A stretch of 64,000 bases of DNA. It comes from JAENVU01 sp046598395. Lineage in GTDB: Bacteria > Actinomycetota > Acidimicrobiia > IMCC26256 > JAENVU01. The stretch spans positions 29,605 through 93,604 of the forward strand of contig JBKJIQ010000045.1 of assembly GCA_046598395.1 (NCBI GenBank), read 5' to 3'. Under the pieces are notes generated by a model. The model was not told where the DNA came from. It saw only the letters and a program-made list of their open reading frames with translations, and searched no databases. Within the stretch, counting starts at the first letter, position 1. Each line of letters starts with the position of its first letter. The position numbers and the translations under genes were made by a program. Shown here in pieces: positions 34,726 through 43,907 of the stretch.

Positions 34726-36999
34726 TCAATCAACCGGAACCGGAGTCGAGCGCCCCGCGCCAATGGGTCCGGGCAGCACGCGGGTCGCGTCAAAGACGGA
34801 GTCGACCCGCTTCAGTGCCGCGATCAACGAATCGAGATGTCCCGGATCCGCCAGCTCGAAATCGAACCGGAACCGCGCCACGCGATCCGGAGTGGTCTGA
34901 CTTTGGCACGAAAGGATGTTCACGTGGTGTTCGGCCAAGGTGTTCGCAACATCGCGCAGGAGCCGCGACCGGTCGAGTGCCTCGACCTCCACCGACACCA
35001 CGTACGCGCCGGATGCATCGTGGTCCCACTCCACCTCCACCAACCGTTCGGTCTGGCTCGCCAGACCGCTCGCGTTCGCACAATCGGACCGGTGGACCGA
35101 GACGCCCCGCCCGCGGGTCACGAACCCGATGATCTCATCGCCGGGGACCGGAGTACAACAGCGCGAGAGTCGCACCAACATGTCGTCAAGACCCTCAACG
35201 TGGACACCGGCAACCCGGCGCCGGGCGCTGCTTCGTGATGGCCGCCGCGCCGTCACCGGCAGCTGTTCGATCCCGCCCGAGAGTTGATGGCGTACCCGTT
35301 GGGCCACCGCGTGACCCGAGACGTGATGTTCGCCAATGGCCGCGTACAACGCGTCGAGATCGGAGTAGTGCATCTCCTCGGCGACGCCGAGCAGGAGTTG
35401 GGACCCCATGAGCTTCTGTACCGGAAGCCCCTCGCGTCGAAGTTCCAACACCAGGTCATCGCGACCGCCGTCGATCGCGTCGACGCGCCGCTCGCGCGAT
35501 TGCCATTGGCGGATCTTCGAACGGGCGCGCGGCGTTTGCGCGAACTGCAACCAATCCTGCGTGGGGCCTGCGCCCTCCACCTTGCTGGTGACGATCTCGA
35601 TCATGTCGCCGGTCGTCAGGAGCGCATCGAGCGGAACGAGCCGACCGTTCGAGCGCGCGCCGATACAACGGTGGCCGACATCGGTGTGGATCGCGTACGC
35701 AAAGTCCACCGGCGTGGCGCCCGTGGGCAAGGTCACGATCTTGCCCTTCGGCGTGAACACGAACACTTCGTCCTGTTCCAGATCGCCCTTCAGCGTCTGC
35801 ATGAACGCGGCCGGGTCGTCGGTCTCTTCCTGCCAATCCACGAGTCGCTGCAGCCACACGAGGTCTGCGGTGTTCGTGGTGACCGAACTTTGCTTATAGC
35901 CCCAATGCGCCGCCACGCCGAACTCCGCGCGCCGGTGCATCTCCTGCGTCCGGATCTGGACCTCCACCGGACGACCACCGGGGCCCACCACGGTGGTGTG
36001 CAACGATTGGTACAGGTTGAACTTCGGCATCGCGATGTAGTCCTTGAACCGGCCCTGCACCGGACGCCACCACGCGTGGATCGAACCCAGCGCTCCGTAA
36101 CAGTCCTTCACGGTGTCCACCACCACGCGGACCCCGATGAGGTCCTGGACCTCATCGAACTCCCGGGTCTTCACGATCATTTTCTCGTAGATCGACCAGA
36201 AGTGTTTCGGGCGTCCACTCACCGCGGCGTCGATCTGCAACTCGGCGAGCCGTTCTCGGAGCTCGACCAAGACTTGTTGGAGATGGTCTTCGCGCGCGGG
36301 AGTTTGCGTGTTGACGAGCTGCTCGATCTCCGCGTAGCGCTTGGGGTGCAGCACCGCGAACGAGAGATCTTCGAGCTGCCATTTCACGTCGCCAATGCCG
36401 AGGCGGTGCGCGAGTGGCGCGTAGATGTCCATCGTCTCTTGTGCAATGCGGAGCTGCTTTGCCTCCGGGAGCGACGCGATGGTGCGCATGTTGTGGAGGC
36501 GGTCAGCGAGCTTGATCAACAACACGCGGATGTCCTTGGCGATCGCCACCAACATCTTGCGCATCGTGGCGGCCTGCTGTGCCTCGCGTGACTCGAACTG
36601 GAGCCGATCGAGCTTGGTCACGCCGTCGACGATCGCGCTGACCTCCGTGCCGAACTGTTCGTCGACGGCGTCCTTCGTGAGCGCGGTGTCCTCGATCGCA
36701 TCATGCAAGAGCGCGGCCGCGATCGTCACGTCGTCGAGCCCGAGGTCGGCCAGGATCAGCGCGACCCCCAGCGGATGAGAGATGTACGGCTCACCCGAGC
36801 GCCGCACCTGTTCGGCATGGGCACGATGCGCGGCCCCGTAGGCACGTTCAATGAGGGTGGTGTCGGCTTTGCGGTGCTGATCCAAGTACGACGTGAGCAC
36901 CGGCGCCAGCGCAACATCGACCTGGTGGCGCCGCCAGGGCAGCACGGATCGACGTTCGCCACGTATCTCGGTACGGGAAGTCTCAGCGATGCTCGTCAT
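34726..36999 (-). CDS. relA: Bifunctional (p)ppGpp synthetase/hydrolase, RelA/SpoT family
   Basis: Makes and degrades the stringent-response alarmone. The 757-residue protein contains the HD hydrolase (HAEQVRRSGEPYISHPLGVA, HDAIEDT, LADRLHNMRT), the synthetase (KPKHFWSIYEKM, FNLYQSLHTTVVGP, EVQIRT), a TGS domain (FVFTPKGKIVTLPTGATPVD) and a C-terminal zinc-finger/ACT region with SRCCTPVPGDEIIGFVTRG. Both active sites look intact. It is a single gene with the secF gene upstream on the same strand. Confidence 0.97.
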   Translation of the reverse strand: MTSIAETSRTEIRGERRSVLPWRRHQVDVALAPVLTSYLDQHRKADTTLIERAYGAAHRAHAEQVRRSGEPYISHPLGVALILADLGLDDVTIAAALLHDAIEDTALTKDAVDEQFGTEVSAIVDGVTKLDRLQFESREAQQAATMRKMLVAIAKDIRVLLIKLADRLHNMRTIASLPEAKQLRIAQETMDIYAPLAHRLGIGDVKWQLEDLSFAVLHPKRYAEIEQLVNTQTPAREDHLQQVLVELRERLAELQIDAAVSGRPKHFWSIYEKMIVKTREFDEVQDLIGVRVVVDTVKDCYGALGSIHAWWRPVQGRFKDYIAMPKFNLYQSLHTTVVGPGGRPVEVQIRTQEMHRRAEFGVAAHWGYKQSSVTTNTADLVWLQRLVDWQEETDDPAAFMQTLKGDLEQDEVFVFTPKGKIVTLPTGATPVDFAYAIHTDVGHRCIGARSNGRLVPLDALLTTGDMIEIVTSKVEGAGPTQDWLQFAQTPRARSKIRQWQSRERRVDAIDGGRDDLVLELRREGLPVQKLMGSQLLLGVAEEMHYSDLDALYAAIGEHHVSGHAVAQRVRHQLSGGIEQLPVTARRPSRSSARRRVAGVHVEGLDDMLVRLSRCCTPVPGDEIIGFVTRGRGVSVHRSDCANASGLASQTERLVEVEWDHDASGAYVVSVEVEALDRSRLLRDVANTLAEHHVNILSCQSQTTPDRVARFRFDFELADPGHLDSLIAALKRVDSVFDATRVLPGPIGAGRSTPVPVD

Positions 37000-37062
37000 G
37001 TCGGCACGTCATTGTCGCGCGGCCAGTGGATGAAACGCGCGCCCATGCGGCCGAGATGCGAA

Positions 37063-38235
37063 CTATTTACGTTTGCGGGACTTCTGTTGACGCGGTCGAG
37101 GCGTAATCGTCGGTGTCGCGGCGCCGGGTGCCGCCCGGGTGAACTTCGACGGTTCGCCAATCGGTTCGCCGGCCAGTTCGCCGGCCAGTTCGTCGGCTGC
37201 CCCATCGTTGAACGGAGAACGGGCACCCGTCGACACTCCTGCCATGGCAACATCGCGACCAGCGCGTTGGGCGCTGCGTTCCGAGAGCGTCCGGTAGCGC
37301 GGCTCGCGCTCCTTCCACCAGGCCAAGATCGGCGTGGCGACGAAGAGCGACGAGTACGCGCCGATGATGAGGCCCACGAAGAGCGCGAGACCGAACTCCT
37401 CCAACGCCACGGCACCCTGGAGCCACGCCCCCACCACCAGCAGCGAGGCAACGGGGAGCAGGGCAACAAAGGAGGTGTTGAGGGATCGCATCAGGACCTG
37501 GTTGAGCGAGGTATTGGCCATCTCGGTATAGGTCAGACCGCGCACCGTGCTGAGCTGAGGTGTGTTCTCCTTGATCTTGTCGAACACCACCACGGTGTCG
37601 TACAGCGAGAACCCGAGAATGGTGAGAAACGCGATCACGGTTGCCGGCGTCACCTCGAGCCCGGTCACCGCGTAGACGCCGACGGTGATCACGATGTCGT
37701 GCACCACGGCGATGATCGCGGCGACGGCCATCTTGAACTCGAACCGCAGCGAGAGGTACGCGGCGATGGCAACGAAGAACAGGAGCAAAGCGATGAATGC
37801 TTCCCGGCTGACCTTGTCTCCCCAGCTGGGCCCGACCTGCGACACGCTGATGGTCGCGCTCTTGACTCCCGCGTACTTCGCCAATGCGTCGGTCACCGCG
37901 TTCTCGCGTGCTCGCCCCAACGTGGACGCCTCGACCCGAATGCCTCGATCGCCGAGCAGGACCACCTTGGCATCTTTGACACCGACGCCAACGAGCACCG
38001 TCCGAACGTCGCCGGCCGACGGGCTCTTGCCCGAAGTCGCGGTGATTTGCCAGGCCGTACCGCCCGTGAAGTCGAGGCCGAGGTTGAGGCCATCGCGCAA
38101 GACAAAGCCGGCGACGGACACCAGGATCAGGAGCCCCGAGATCAACGCCCACCGCCAGCGGCGATGCAGAAAGTCAAAGGACGTGTTCTCGTGGTACAGA
38201 TCCTTGAGCGTGTGGCGGGTGCCGTCGGGCTTCAT
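37063..38235 (-). CDS. secF: Protein translocase subunit SecF
   Basis: With SecD it uses the proton motive force to complete Sec export. The 390-residue protein has six predicted membrane helices, the LGLDFTGGTAW motif in the first periplasmic domain and the FSLYDTVVVFDKIKEN and SLNTSF motifs. The cytoplasmic C-terminal tail is basic and low in complexity (a 12-bp tandem repeat encodes LAGELAGE). The ATG overlaps the secD stop (ATGA). Confidence 0.96.
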   Translation of the reverse strand: MKPDGTRHTLKDLYHENTSFDFLHRRWRWALISGLLILVSVAGFVLRDGLNLGLDFTGGTAWQITATSGKSPSAGDVRTVLVGVGVKDAKVVLLGDRGIRVEASTLGRARENAVTDALAKYAGVKSATISVSQVGPSWGDKVSREAFIALLLFFVAIAAYLSLRFEFKMAVAAIIAVVHDIVITVGVYAVTGLEVTPATVIAFLTILGFSLYDTVVVFDKIKENTPQLSTVRGLTYTEMANTSLNQVLMRSLNTSFVALLPVASLLVVGAWLQGAVALEEFGLALFVGLIIGAYSSLFVATPILAWWKEREPRYRTLSERSAQRAGRDVAMAGVSTGARSPFNDGAADELAGELAGEPIGEPSKFTRAAPGAATPTITPRPRQQKSRKRK

Positions 38236-39866
38236 ACCGTGGCCTCCGGAGTGTCGAGCCCGGCTGCGATGCCCACCTTCTTGGCCCCGACAATCGTCTG
38301 GTTGCGGGCCATGAAGTGCACGAGCGGGTGCATGAAGAAGTACGACAAGATCAGGTCGAGAATGGTGGAGACACCGAGCAGGAATGCGAACTGACGCACC
38401 GAGCCGATGGCCCGCCAGTACAGGATGCCCGCCGCGATCAGGGACACGAGATCCGCGGCGAGAATCGTTTTGAACGACCGTTGGAACCCGCGATCCACCG
38501 AACTCCGGATGGTGCGCCCGGTCCGCACCTCATCCTTGAGCCGTTCGAAGTACACCACGTAGGAGTCCACGGTGATACCCACCGAGACGATGAGTCCCAC
38601 CACCCCGGCAAGGGTCAGCGTCAGCCCGATGCTGTCGCCGAGATACGTGATGAGCGTGTAGATCGCCATCGCGGAGAGCACGAGGCCGGCGATCACCACG
38701 AGCCCGAGGACGCGATAGAAGGCCAACATGTAGAGCGCCACCAAGATAAGCCCGATGATGCCTGCCAGCAGGCCGGCGTCGAGCTGGTCGCGCCCAAGGG
38801 ACGGCGAGATACTGGTGGTCGTGAGTGGCTTCAGCTGCACGGGGAGCGCGCCGAACTTCAAGACGGTGGCGAGGTCCTCGGCTTCGGACTGACTGAAGTT
38901 GCCGGTGATTTGCACATTGCCGGTAAACGAAGACGTTCGAAACGCCGGCGCGGATTGCACCACACCGTCGAGCACGATCGCGACCGCGTTTTGGGGCGGC
39001 GACTTGGGGAACGATTGCGCCGCGAGGGCATTGAACTGCTTACTCCCGAGCGGGTTCAGCGTCAGCTCCACCGCCCAACCGTCTGCACCGCCGACGAACC
39101 GGGCCGAGGCGGTACTCACACCTTTCCCGGTGAAGGCGGTCGGTCCCAACTGATACTGCGGAGCGCCGTTGCGGTCGCACAACCAGACCGTGGCCGCGCG
39201 CTTGTCCTCCACGGGCGTGGTGAGGGGAGGTAACTGTGGCGCGGTCGTCGCCGGGGTCGTGGCGGTGGGAGCGGCAGCCGTCGTCGTCGAGGATGTGGAG
39301 GGCGCGCTACTCGTGGAGGTGGAAGTTTCCGCGGCCGGTACGTGGATGCTCTTGCCCGGTCCGGGCGTCGGCGCGCCGCCGGTGGTCGACGACGCCGGGG
39401 GGCTCGACACCGAACTCGTCGACGAGGTGGACGAGGTGGACTGCTTGACTTTGGACTTCTTGACTTTGGACTTCTTGGCTTTGGACTGCTTGGCTGACGG
39501 GTCGGCCGCACACGACACCTGCACGACGTTGAGTACGGGCCGGAACCGCAGCTCCGCCGTCTTACCGACGAGATCCCGGGCCTTGTTGCGATCCTTCACT
39601 CCGGGGAGGTCGACGACGATTTGGGAACCGTCGCGCTTCACCTCGGTCTCGGCTACGCCCAGGCCGTTGACCCGATTGCGGATGATGTCGACGGCCTTGT
39701 CCAAGACATCGTTGCCCTGGTTGGTGCCCACCGGAGCCAGGCGTACTTCGATCCCACCCTGGAGGTCGAGGCCGAGTACCGGCGAGTTCCCGCTCACGAT
39801 CGTCGCCGCGAAGGTGCCACAGATCACCACGACCGTGACGATGAGATACCAGAAGTTGCGGCGCAC
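38232..39866 (-). CDS. secD: Protein translocase subunit SecD with a low-complexity insert
   Basis: The 544-residue SecD has the N-terminal helix, GLDLQGGIEVRLAP, VDLPGVKDRNKARDLVG, and the C-terminal six-helix RND-like part (LYMLAFYRVLGLVVI, GITVDSYVVYFERLKDEVRTG). Between residues of about 145 and 235 is a Lys/Ser then Thr/Ser/Ala/Pro-rich insertion in the extracytoplasmic P1 region, with repeated KKSKVK and STSS units. Such inserts occur in some actinobacterial SecD proteins. The GTG start directly follows the yajC stop (TAAGTG). Confidence 0.95.
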   Translation of the reverse strand: MRRNFWYLIVTVVVICGTFAATIVSGNSPVLGLDLQGGIEVRLAPVGTNQGNDVLDKAVDIIRNRVNGLGVAETEVKRDGSQIVVDLPGVKDRNKARDLVGKTAELRFRPVLNVVQVSCAADPSAKQSKAKKSKVKKSKVKQSTSSTSSTSSVSSPPASSTTGGAPTPGPGKSIHVPAAETSTSTSSAPSTSSTTTAAAPTATTPATTAPQLPPLTTPVEDKRAATVWLCDRNGAPQYQLGPTAFTGKGVSTASARFVGGADGWAVELTLNPLGSKQFNALAAQSFPKSPPQNAVAIVLDGVVQSAPAFRTSSFTGNVQITGNFSQSEAEDLATVLKFGALPVQLKPLTTTSISPSLGRDQLDAGLLAGIIGLILVALYMLAFYRVLGLVVIAGLVLSAMAIYTLITYLGDSIGLTLTLAGVVGLIVSVGITVDSYVVYFERLKDEVRTGRTIRSSVDRGFQRSFKTILAADLVSLIAAGILYWRAIGSVRQFAFLLGVSTILDLILSYFFMHPLVHFMARNQTIVGAKKVGIAAGLDTPEATV

Positions 39867-40226
39867 TTAGACGTCCTCGTCCGGTGAGTCAACGTCGTCA
39901 ACGACAGCGTCGACGGCGCGATGGTTGTCATCAGGATTCATGTCGGCATCTTGGGCATCTTGGGCATCTTCGGCGTCTTCACGCCGACGGGCGACCGCGT
40001 CACGGGCCAGCGTCAGCACCACGCCGTCGGCCACCTCGATCGAAAGCACGTCGCCATCAATCGCGCGCACCGTGGCATAGATGCCACCCGCGGTGATGAT
40101 GTCGTCGTCGACCTCGAGCGCCGCGATCAGCGCGCGGCGAGCTGAGAGCTGACGACGTTGAGGCCGCACGATCAGAAAAAAGAACGCGACCGCGAGCAGG
40201 GCGAAGTAGAGAAGAAAGACAGGCAT
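39867..40226 (-). CDS. yajC: Sec translocase accessory protein YajC
   Basis: YajC copurifies with SecDF. The 119-residue protein has one membrane helix (LLYFALLAVAFFFLIV), the RPQRRQ motif, the GDDIITAGGIYATV-like segment (read here as VDDDIITAGGIYATV) and a very acidic C-terminal tail with a DAQDAQDAD repeat encoded by 9-bp tandem units. Order yajC-secD-secF is standard. Confidence 0.94.
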   Translation of the reverse strand: MPVFLLYFALLAVAFFFLIVRPQRRQLSARRALIAALEVDDDIITAGGIYATVRAIDGDVLSIEVADGVVLTLARDAVARRREDAEDAQDAQDADMNPDDNHRAVDAVVDDVDSPDEDV

Positions 40227-40281
40227 GCCGGGTCGGGGACACTAGTGCCTCCCTCCCCCACTCTCGGGGCATGGCGACCGG

Positions 40282-41343
40282 TCAGACACCCGATTGCGGG
40301 TCGGGACCGTCGAACAGGCCCACGGTGTGCACGGCCGGACCCGGTGGTAGCGCCAGACCAAGGTGGGCATAGGCCGCCGCGGTGGCGATCCGGCCGCGAG
40401 GCGTGCGTTGCAGGAGGCCCTGTTTCAGCAGGAACGGCTCGTAGACGTCCTCGACGGTGTCCGGTTCTTCGCTCACGGCGACGGCAAGGGTGCCGAGCCC
40501 CACTGGTTGGCCCGCAAAGATCACGCACAGGGCGTGGAGCACCGCTCGGTCGGTGCGGTCCAGGCCACGTGCGTCAACTTCGAACACCTCGAGCGCCGCC
40601 CGAGCGGTGGCACCATCGACAGTGCCGTCGGAACGGACCTCGGCGTAATCCCGGACTCGCTTCAACAATCGGTTCGCGATCCGGGGGGTTCCACGGGCGC
40701 GGCGGGCGAGCTCGGCTGCCCCATCGGCATCGATCTGTACGCCCAGAATTCGTCCGGCCCGTGCCACGATGATTTCGAGGTCGGCTGGTTCGTAGTACTC
40801 CAGGCGCGCTACGAAACCAAAGCGATCGCGCAACGGTCCGGTGATCAGCCCGGCGCGGGTGGTGGCACCCACCAGCGTGAACCGCGGCAGATCGAGCCGA
40901 ATCGAACGAGCGGAGGGTCCGCGCCCGATCACGATGTCGAGCTGGTAGTCCTCCATTGCCGGATAGAGGACTTCCTCCACCGCGCGCGGGAGCCGATGGA
41001 TCTCGTCGACGAACAACACGTCGCCGTCGTCGAGGTTGGTGAGAATCGCGGCAAGGTCACCGGCGCGCTCGAGCGCGGGACCGCTCGTGACTCGCAGACT
41101 CGCGTCCATCTCTGCCGCAACGATCGCCGCGAGTGAGGTCTTGCCGGTTCCGGGCGGGCCCGCAAACAGCAGGTGGTCCACGGCCTGGCCCCGTTGGCGC
41201 GCGGCCTGCAGGACGATCTCCAGGTGCTCGGTGAGCCGCGGCTGGCCGACGAACTCCTCGAGCCGGCGCGGCCGCAGCGTGGTTTCCTCGGCGGCCTCCA
41301 CCGGGTCCGCGCCCGGATGCAGCAACTCCTCGCGCCCACTCAT
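40282..41343 (-). CDS. ruvB: Holliday junction helicase RuvB
   Basis: The hexameric AAA+ motor of branch migration. The 353-residue protein shows RPRRLEEFVGQ, Walker A GPPGTGKTSLA, Walker B VLFVDEIHRL, GATTRAGLITGPLRDRFG sensor region, and the winged-helix C-terminus with FLLKQGLLQRTPRGRIAT. Its ATG overlaps ruvA by four bases. Confidence 0.97.
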   Translation of the reverse strand: MSGREELLHPGADPVEAAEETTLRPRRLEEFVGQPRLTEHLEIVLQAARQRGQAVDHLLFAGPPGTGKTSLAAIVAAEMDASLRVTSGPALERAGDLAAILTNLDDGDVLFVDEIHRLPRAVEEVLYPAMEDYQLDIVIGRGPSARSIRLDLPRFTLVGATTRAGLITGPLRDRFGFVARLEYYEPADLEIIVARAGRILGVQIDADGAAELARRARGTPRIANRLLKRVRDYAEVRSDGTVDGATARAALEVFEVDARGLDRTDRAVLHALCVIFAGQPVGLGTLAVAVSEEPDTVEDVYEPFLLKQGLLQRTPRGRIATAAAYAHLGLALPPGPAVHTVGLFDGPDPQSGV

Positions 41344-41924
41344 GATTTCACCGCCAAGTGTTGGAGCGCGATCCGGAGCAGTTCTTCAACGGTGCCCTCG
41401 GCCGGCAGGTCGGCCAGCACCGACCGGATCTCATCCGGCCCGTATCCCAGTTCGGTGAGCGCGGCCCGGACTTCACCACGAACCGCCGGGGTACCAGTCT
41501 GATCGCGCAGATCAACTTCCGGAAGATCCAAGCGGGAGGTGAGTTCGATCATCAACTTCTGGGCGGTGCGCTTCCCCACCCCCGGAACGCTGCACAGCGC
41601 GTCGAGGTCTTCCTCGGCGATGACCCGTCGCAGCACATTGGGCGGGTGGATGGAGAGAATCGCGAGGGCCAGTTTGGGACCGACCCCGTTGGCACCGATC
41701 AGGATCTCGAACGTGTCACGTTCATCGCGCGTGGGAAATCCGTAGAGGGTCATCGCGTCCTCGCGCACATGGAGGTGCGTCATGAGAAACGCGGCACCAC
41801 CGGGTGCAAGTTGTGGCAACGCGCTGATCGGCACCAAACAGCGATACCCCACTCCCCCGACCTCCACGAGCACCTCACCCGTTGGAGTGCGCTCGAGCAC
41901 CGTTCCGCGCACCGAGCCGATCAT
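41340..41924 (-). CDS. ruvA: Holliday junction DNA-binding protein RuvA
   Basis: The 194-residue RuvA has the OB domain (MIGSVRGTVLERTPTGEVLV), two helix-hairpin-helix motifs (LIGANGVGPKLALAIL and VPGVGKRTAQKLMIEL) and the C-terminal RuvB-binding UBA-like helices (ALTELGYGPDEIRSVL). ATG 41924 overlaps the ruvC stop as ATGA; a longer in-frame extension lies inside ruvC and is rejected. Confidence 0.97.
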   Translation of the reverse strand: MIGSVRGTVLERTPTGEVLVEVGGVGYRCLVPISALPQLAPGGAAFLMTHLHVREDAMTLYGFPTRDERDTFEILIGANGVGPKLALAILSIHPPNVLRRVIAEEDLDALCSVPGVGKRTAQKLMIELTSRLDLPEVDLRDQTGTPAVRGEVRAALTELGYGPDEIRSVLADLPAEGTVEELLRIALQHLAVKS

Positions 41925-42493
41925 CGGGACTCCCGAGCGAGGGCCGCCTCGACCGCGCGGTCGAAGCCCTGCACTCGTCCCGAGTCGCTTCCTTCGGTGC
42001 GTTCGCGCATCGGGGCGGACCACTGATGACACAACGCGAGCGCGAGTGCATCGGCCGCGTCGGGCGGCCGCGGCACGGCGCCAAGTTTCAGGATGCGCGT
42101 GACCATTTGCTGCACCTGCTCTTTGTCGGCACCACCATGACCGGCAACCGCCAGCTTCACTTCGTTCGGGCTGTACTGCGCGACGGGAATCCCTTCGCGC
42201 GCGGCGGCAACGAGCGCGAGGCCGCTGGCCTGTCCCACCGAGATCGCGGTACGAGCATTGGTTTGGAACAGCACCCGTTCCACCGCCATCGCACTCGGGT
42301 GAAACTCCACCACCAACCGGTCGAGTTCTTCGGCAAGCTCGGCGAGGCGCTGGGGCAGGGGCAGACTCGGATCGGTGGTGATCACGCCGTAGGCAACCGC
42401 GGTCATCGCCGCGCCCCGGCCACCGACCGCGCCATACCCGCAGCGCGACAGACCGGGGTCAATACCGAGGACAGGGCCGCACGAGTCGAACAC
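41921..42493 (-). CDS. ruvC: Holliday junction endonuclease RuvC
   Basis: The 190-residue RNase H-fold resolvase shows the first catalytic aspartate in VLGIDPGLSRCGYG, glutamate in AVERVLFQTNARTA, and the C-terminal aspartates in PDAADALALAL. The start is taken as GTG 42493. The C-terminus is about 20 residues longer than usual, rich in charged residues. It heads ruvC-ruvA-ruvB. RuvABC processes recombination intermediates. Confidence 0.95.
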   Translation of the reverse strand: MFDSCGPVLGIDPGLSRCGYGAVGGRGAAMTAVAYGVITTDPSLPLPQRLAELAEELDRLVVEFHPSAMAVERVLFQTNARTAISVGQASGLALVAAAREGIPVAQYSPNEVKLAVAGHGGADKEQVQQMVTRILKLGAVPRPPDAADALALALCHQWSAPMRERTEGSDSGRVQGFDRAVEAALARESR

Positions 42494-42521
42494 GAGTTCG
42501 CACCTTAGGCGGCCCGAGCAT

Positions 42522-43277
42522 TCAGCGCGCGGACCGGAGCCAGCGGATCAACCGAAACACCACCAACGCGAGGACCGCGCCACCCACGATCGGGAGCAAT
42601 CGCTTCACCATCGGCGAGCCGCCCATCTCCAGTAGATCGACCGGTACGGCCTCCGGCTGGTCGATCCGACGCACCACGGCGCCGTCGCCCTTCAACGCAC
42701 CGTTGCTCGAGGGCGGACCGGATAACGCGAAATCCTGGGCCGCGGGAACCTCATTCGCGAGCGCCTGGTCCGCGGGTGGGGCTATCGAGACCGCGGGCTC
42801 CGCTTTGTCAAGCTTGGTGAGGTCGACCGCGGGAACCGAAAGGACGTCACGTTCCAGATTCGCCACGAACTGGGCGAGCAACTTCGCGGACACGTCCGCC
42901 ATCACTCCCCGCCCGAACTGGGCGACCTTCCCGGTGATCGACAGTTCCGTGGATACCTTCACCGACGTTCCCGCACCGTCGGGCACCAGGGTCATCGTGA
43001 TCTTCGCCGACGCATTGCCCTGGCCTCGCGTTTCGCGGCCGTTGCCGACGATGACCGCGGTGTGGGTCTCTTCGTTGCGGTCCTCGAACTTCGCGACGCC
43101 TTTGTACGACGCGGTGATCGGCCCGACCTTCACCTTCACCACCCCGCGGTATTCCTCACCCGCAATCTCTTGGAGCTGCGCGCCCGGAAGACACGGCGCA
43201 ATGCGCTCGATATCGAGCAGGACCTGCCAGGTCTCATCCACCGGTAGGTCGACTCGGAAGGAATCTTCGATCTCCAC
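42522..43277 (-). CDS. coxG: CoxG-type SRPBCC protein with C-terminal membrane anchor
   Basis: CoxG proteins of the carbon monoxide dehydrogenase gene clusters belong to the SRPBCC fold and tether the enzyme to the membrane. The 251-residue protein has the N-terminal domain with LPVDETWQVLLDIERIAPCLPGA cut here to its motif, GVVKVKVGPITASYKG and GVMADVSAKLLAQF, a linker, and a C-terminal helix (LLPIVGGAVLALVVFRLI) followed by arginines. It immediately follows the mocA-like gene (TAA directly before GTG). It belongs to the coxS-coxM set to the right. Confidence 0.88.
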   Translation of the reverse strand: MEIEDSFRVDLPVDETWQVLLDIERIAPCLPGAQLQEIAGEEYRGVVKVKVGPITASYKGVAKFEDRNEETHTAVIVGNGRETRGQGNASAKITMTLVPDGAGTSVKVSTELSITGKVAQFGRGVMADVSAKLLAQFVANLERDVLSVPAVDLTKLDKAEPAVSIAPPADQALANEVPAAQDFALSGPPSSNGALKGDGAVVRRIDQPEAVPVDLLEMGGSPMVKRLLPIVGGAVLALVVFRLIRWLRSAR

Positions 43278-43865
43278 TTAGTGCTCCATCTCGTCTGCGA
43301 TACGCGCTAGGTCAGCAACGGTGTCCACGTCATCGGGCCGACCCGTGTCCGAACAGTCGACCTCGACCACCGGGACCAGATCCATCAACGCCCGGGCTCC
43401 GACATCGCCGCGCAACGCCACGACCTGCGGCCACAGTGAGCGAGCGAGGAGTACCGGATTCCCGCGTTGGCCGCCGTAGGTGGCGACCGCGAACGTTGCT
43501 CCCGCATCGTAGGCGGCGGCGAGCCGCCGATACGCGTCTGCGCCTACCAGCGGTTGGTCGGCCAGGCCCACGCACACGGCTCCAACTTGGCGCCAACCCT
43601 CGAGCGAACGCACCAAGGCCGCCAGACTGTGCGCAATCCCGAAGCGGGCGCGCGGCGCGCGCACGACGTCGATTCCTTGGCCCAGGACCGCTTCGATCTT
43701 GGCTGCGCCGGGGCCGACGACCGCCACAATCGGTCGCAACCCCGATGCCAGTGCGGCATCCATCGCCCACTGCACCATCGGCCGACCGTTCAGATCTGCG
43801 AGTTGCTTCGCGCTCCCGAACCGGGTCCCCCGACCCGCACACAACACACCCACCGCCACACTCAC
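43278..43865 (-). CDS. Molybdenum cofactor nucleotidyltransferase (MocA/MobA-like)
   Basis: The 195-residue protein is an NTP-transferase of the MobA/MocA group: VGVLCAGRGTRFGSAKQLADL nucleotide-binding loop, here VLCAGRGTRFGS plus AKQL, LADQPLV with the metal aspartate, and GNPVLLARSLWPQV. MocA-type enzymes make molybdopterin cytosine dinucleotide, the cofactor form used by the xanthine-oxidase/CO-dehydrogenase family, which fits its place between coxG and coxM. GTG start 43865 follows AAGAGGGG. Confidence 0.85.
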   Translation of the reverse strand: MSVAVGVLCAGRGTRFGSAKQLADLNGRPMVQWAMDAALASGLRPIVAVVGPGAAKIEAVLGQGIDVVRAPRARFGIAHSLAALVRSLEGWRQVGAVCVGLADQPLVGADAYRRLAAAYDAGATFAVATYGGQRGNPVLLARSLWPQVVALRGDVGARALMDLVPVVEVDCSDTGRPDDVDTVADLARIADEMEH

Positions 43866-43887
43866 GTCATCTCCCCTCTTGATCCCC

Positions 43888-43907
43888 CCTCTTGGCCCTG
43901 CGGGCCG
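43888..43907 (-). repeat. Partial copy of the start-associated repeat before the mocA-like gene
   Basis: The 20 bases CGGCCCGCAGGGCCAAGAGG (minus strand) are identical to the hairpin segment of the unit before the peroxiredoxin gene. They directly follow the coxM stop and contain the GGCCC-GCA-GGGCC hairpin and an AAGAGG ribosome binding site. The 5' part of the unit is absent, and a second AAGAGGGG follows before the GTG start. Confidence 0.6.
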
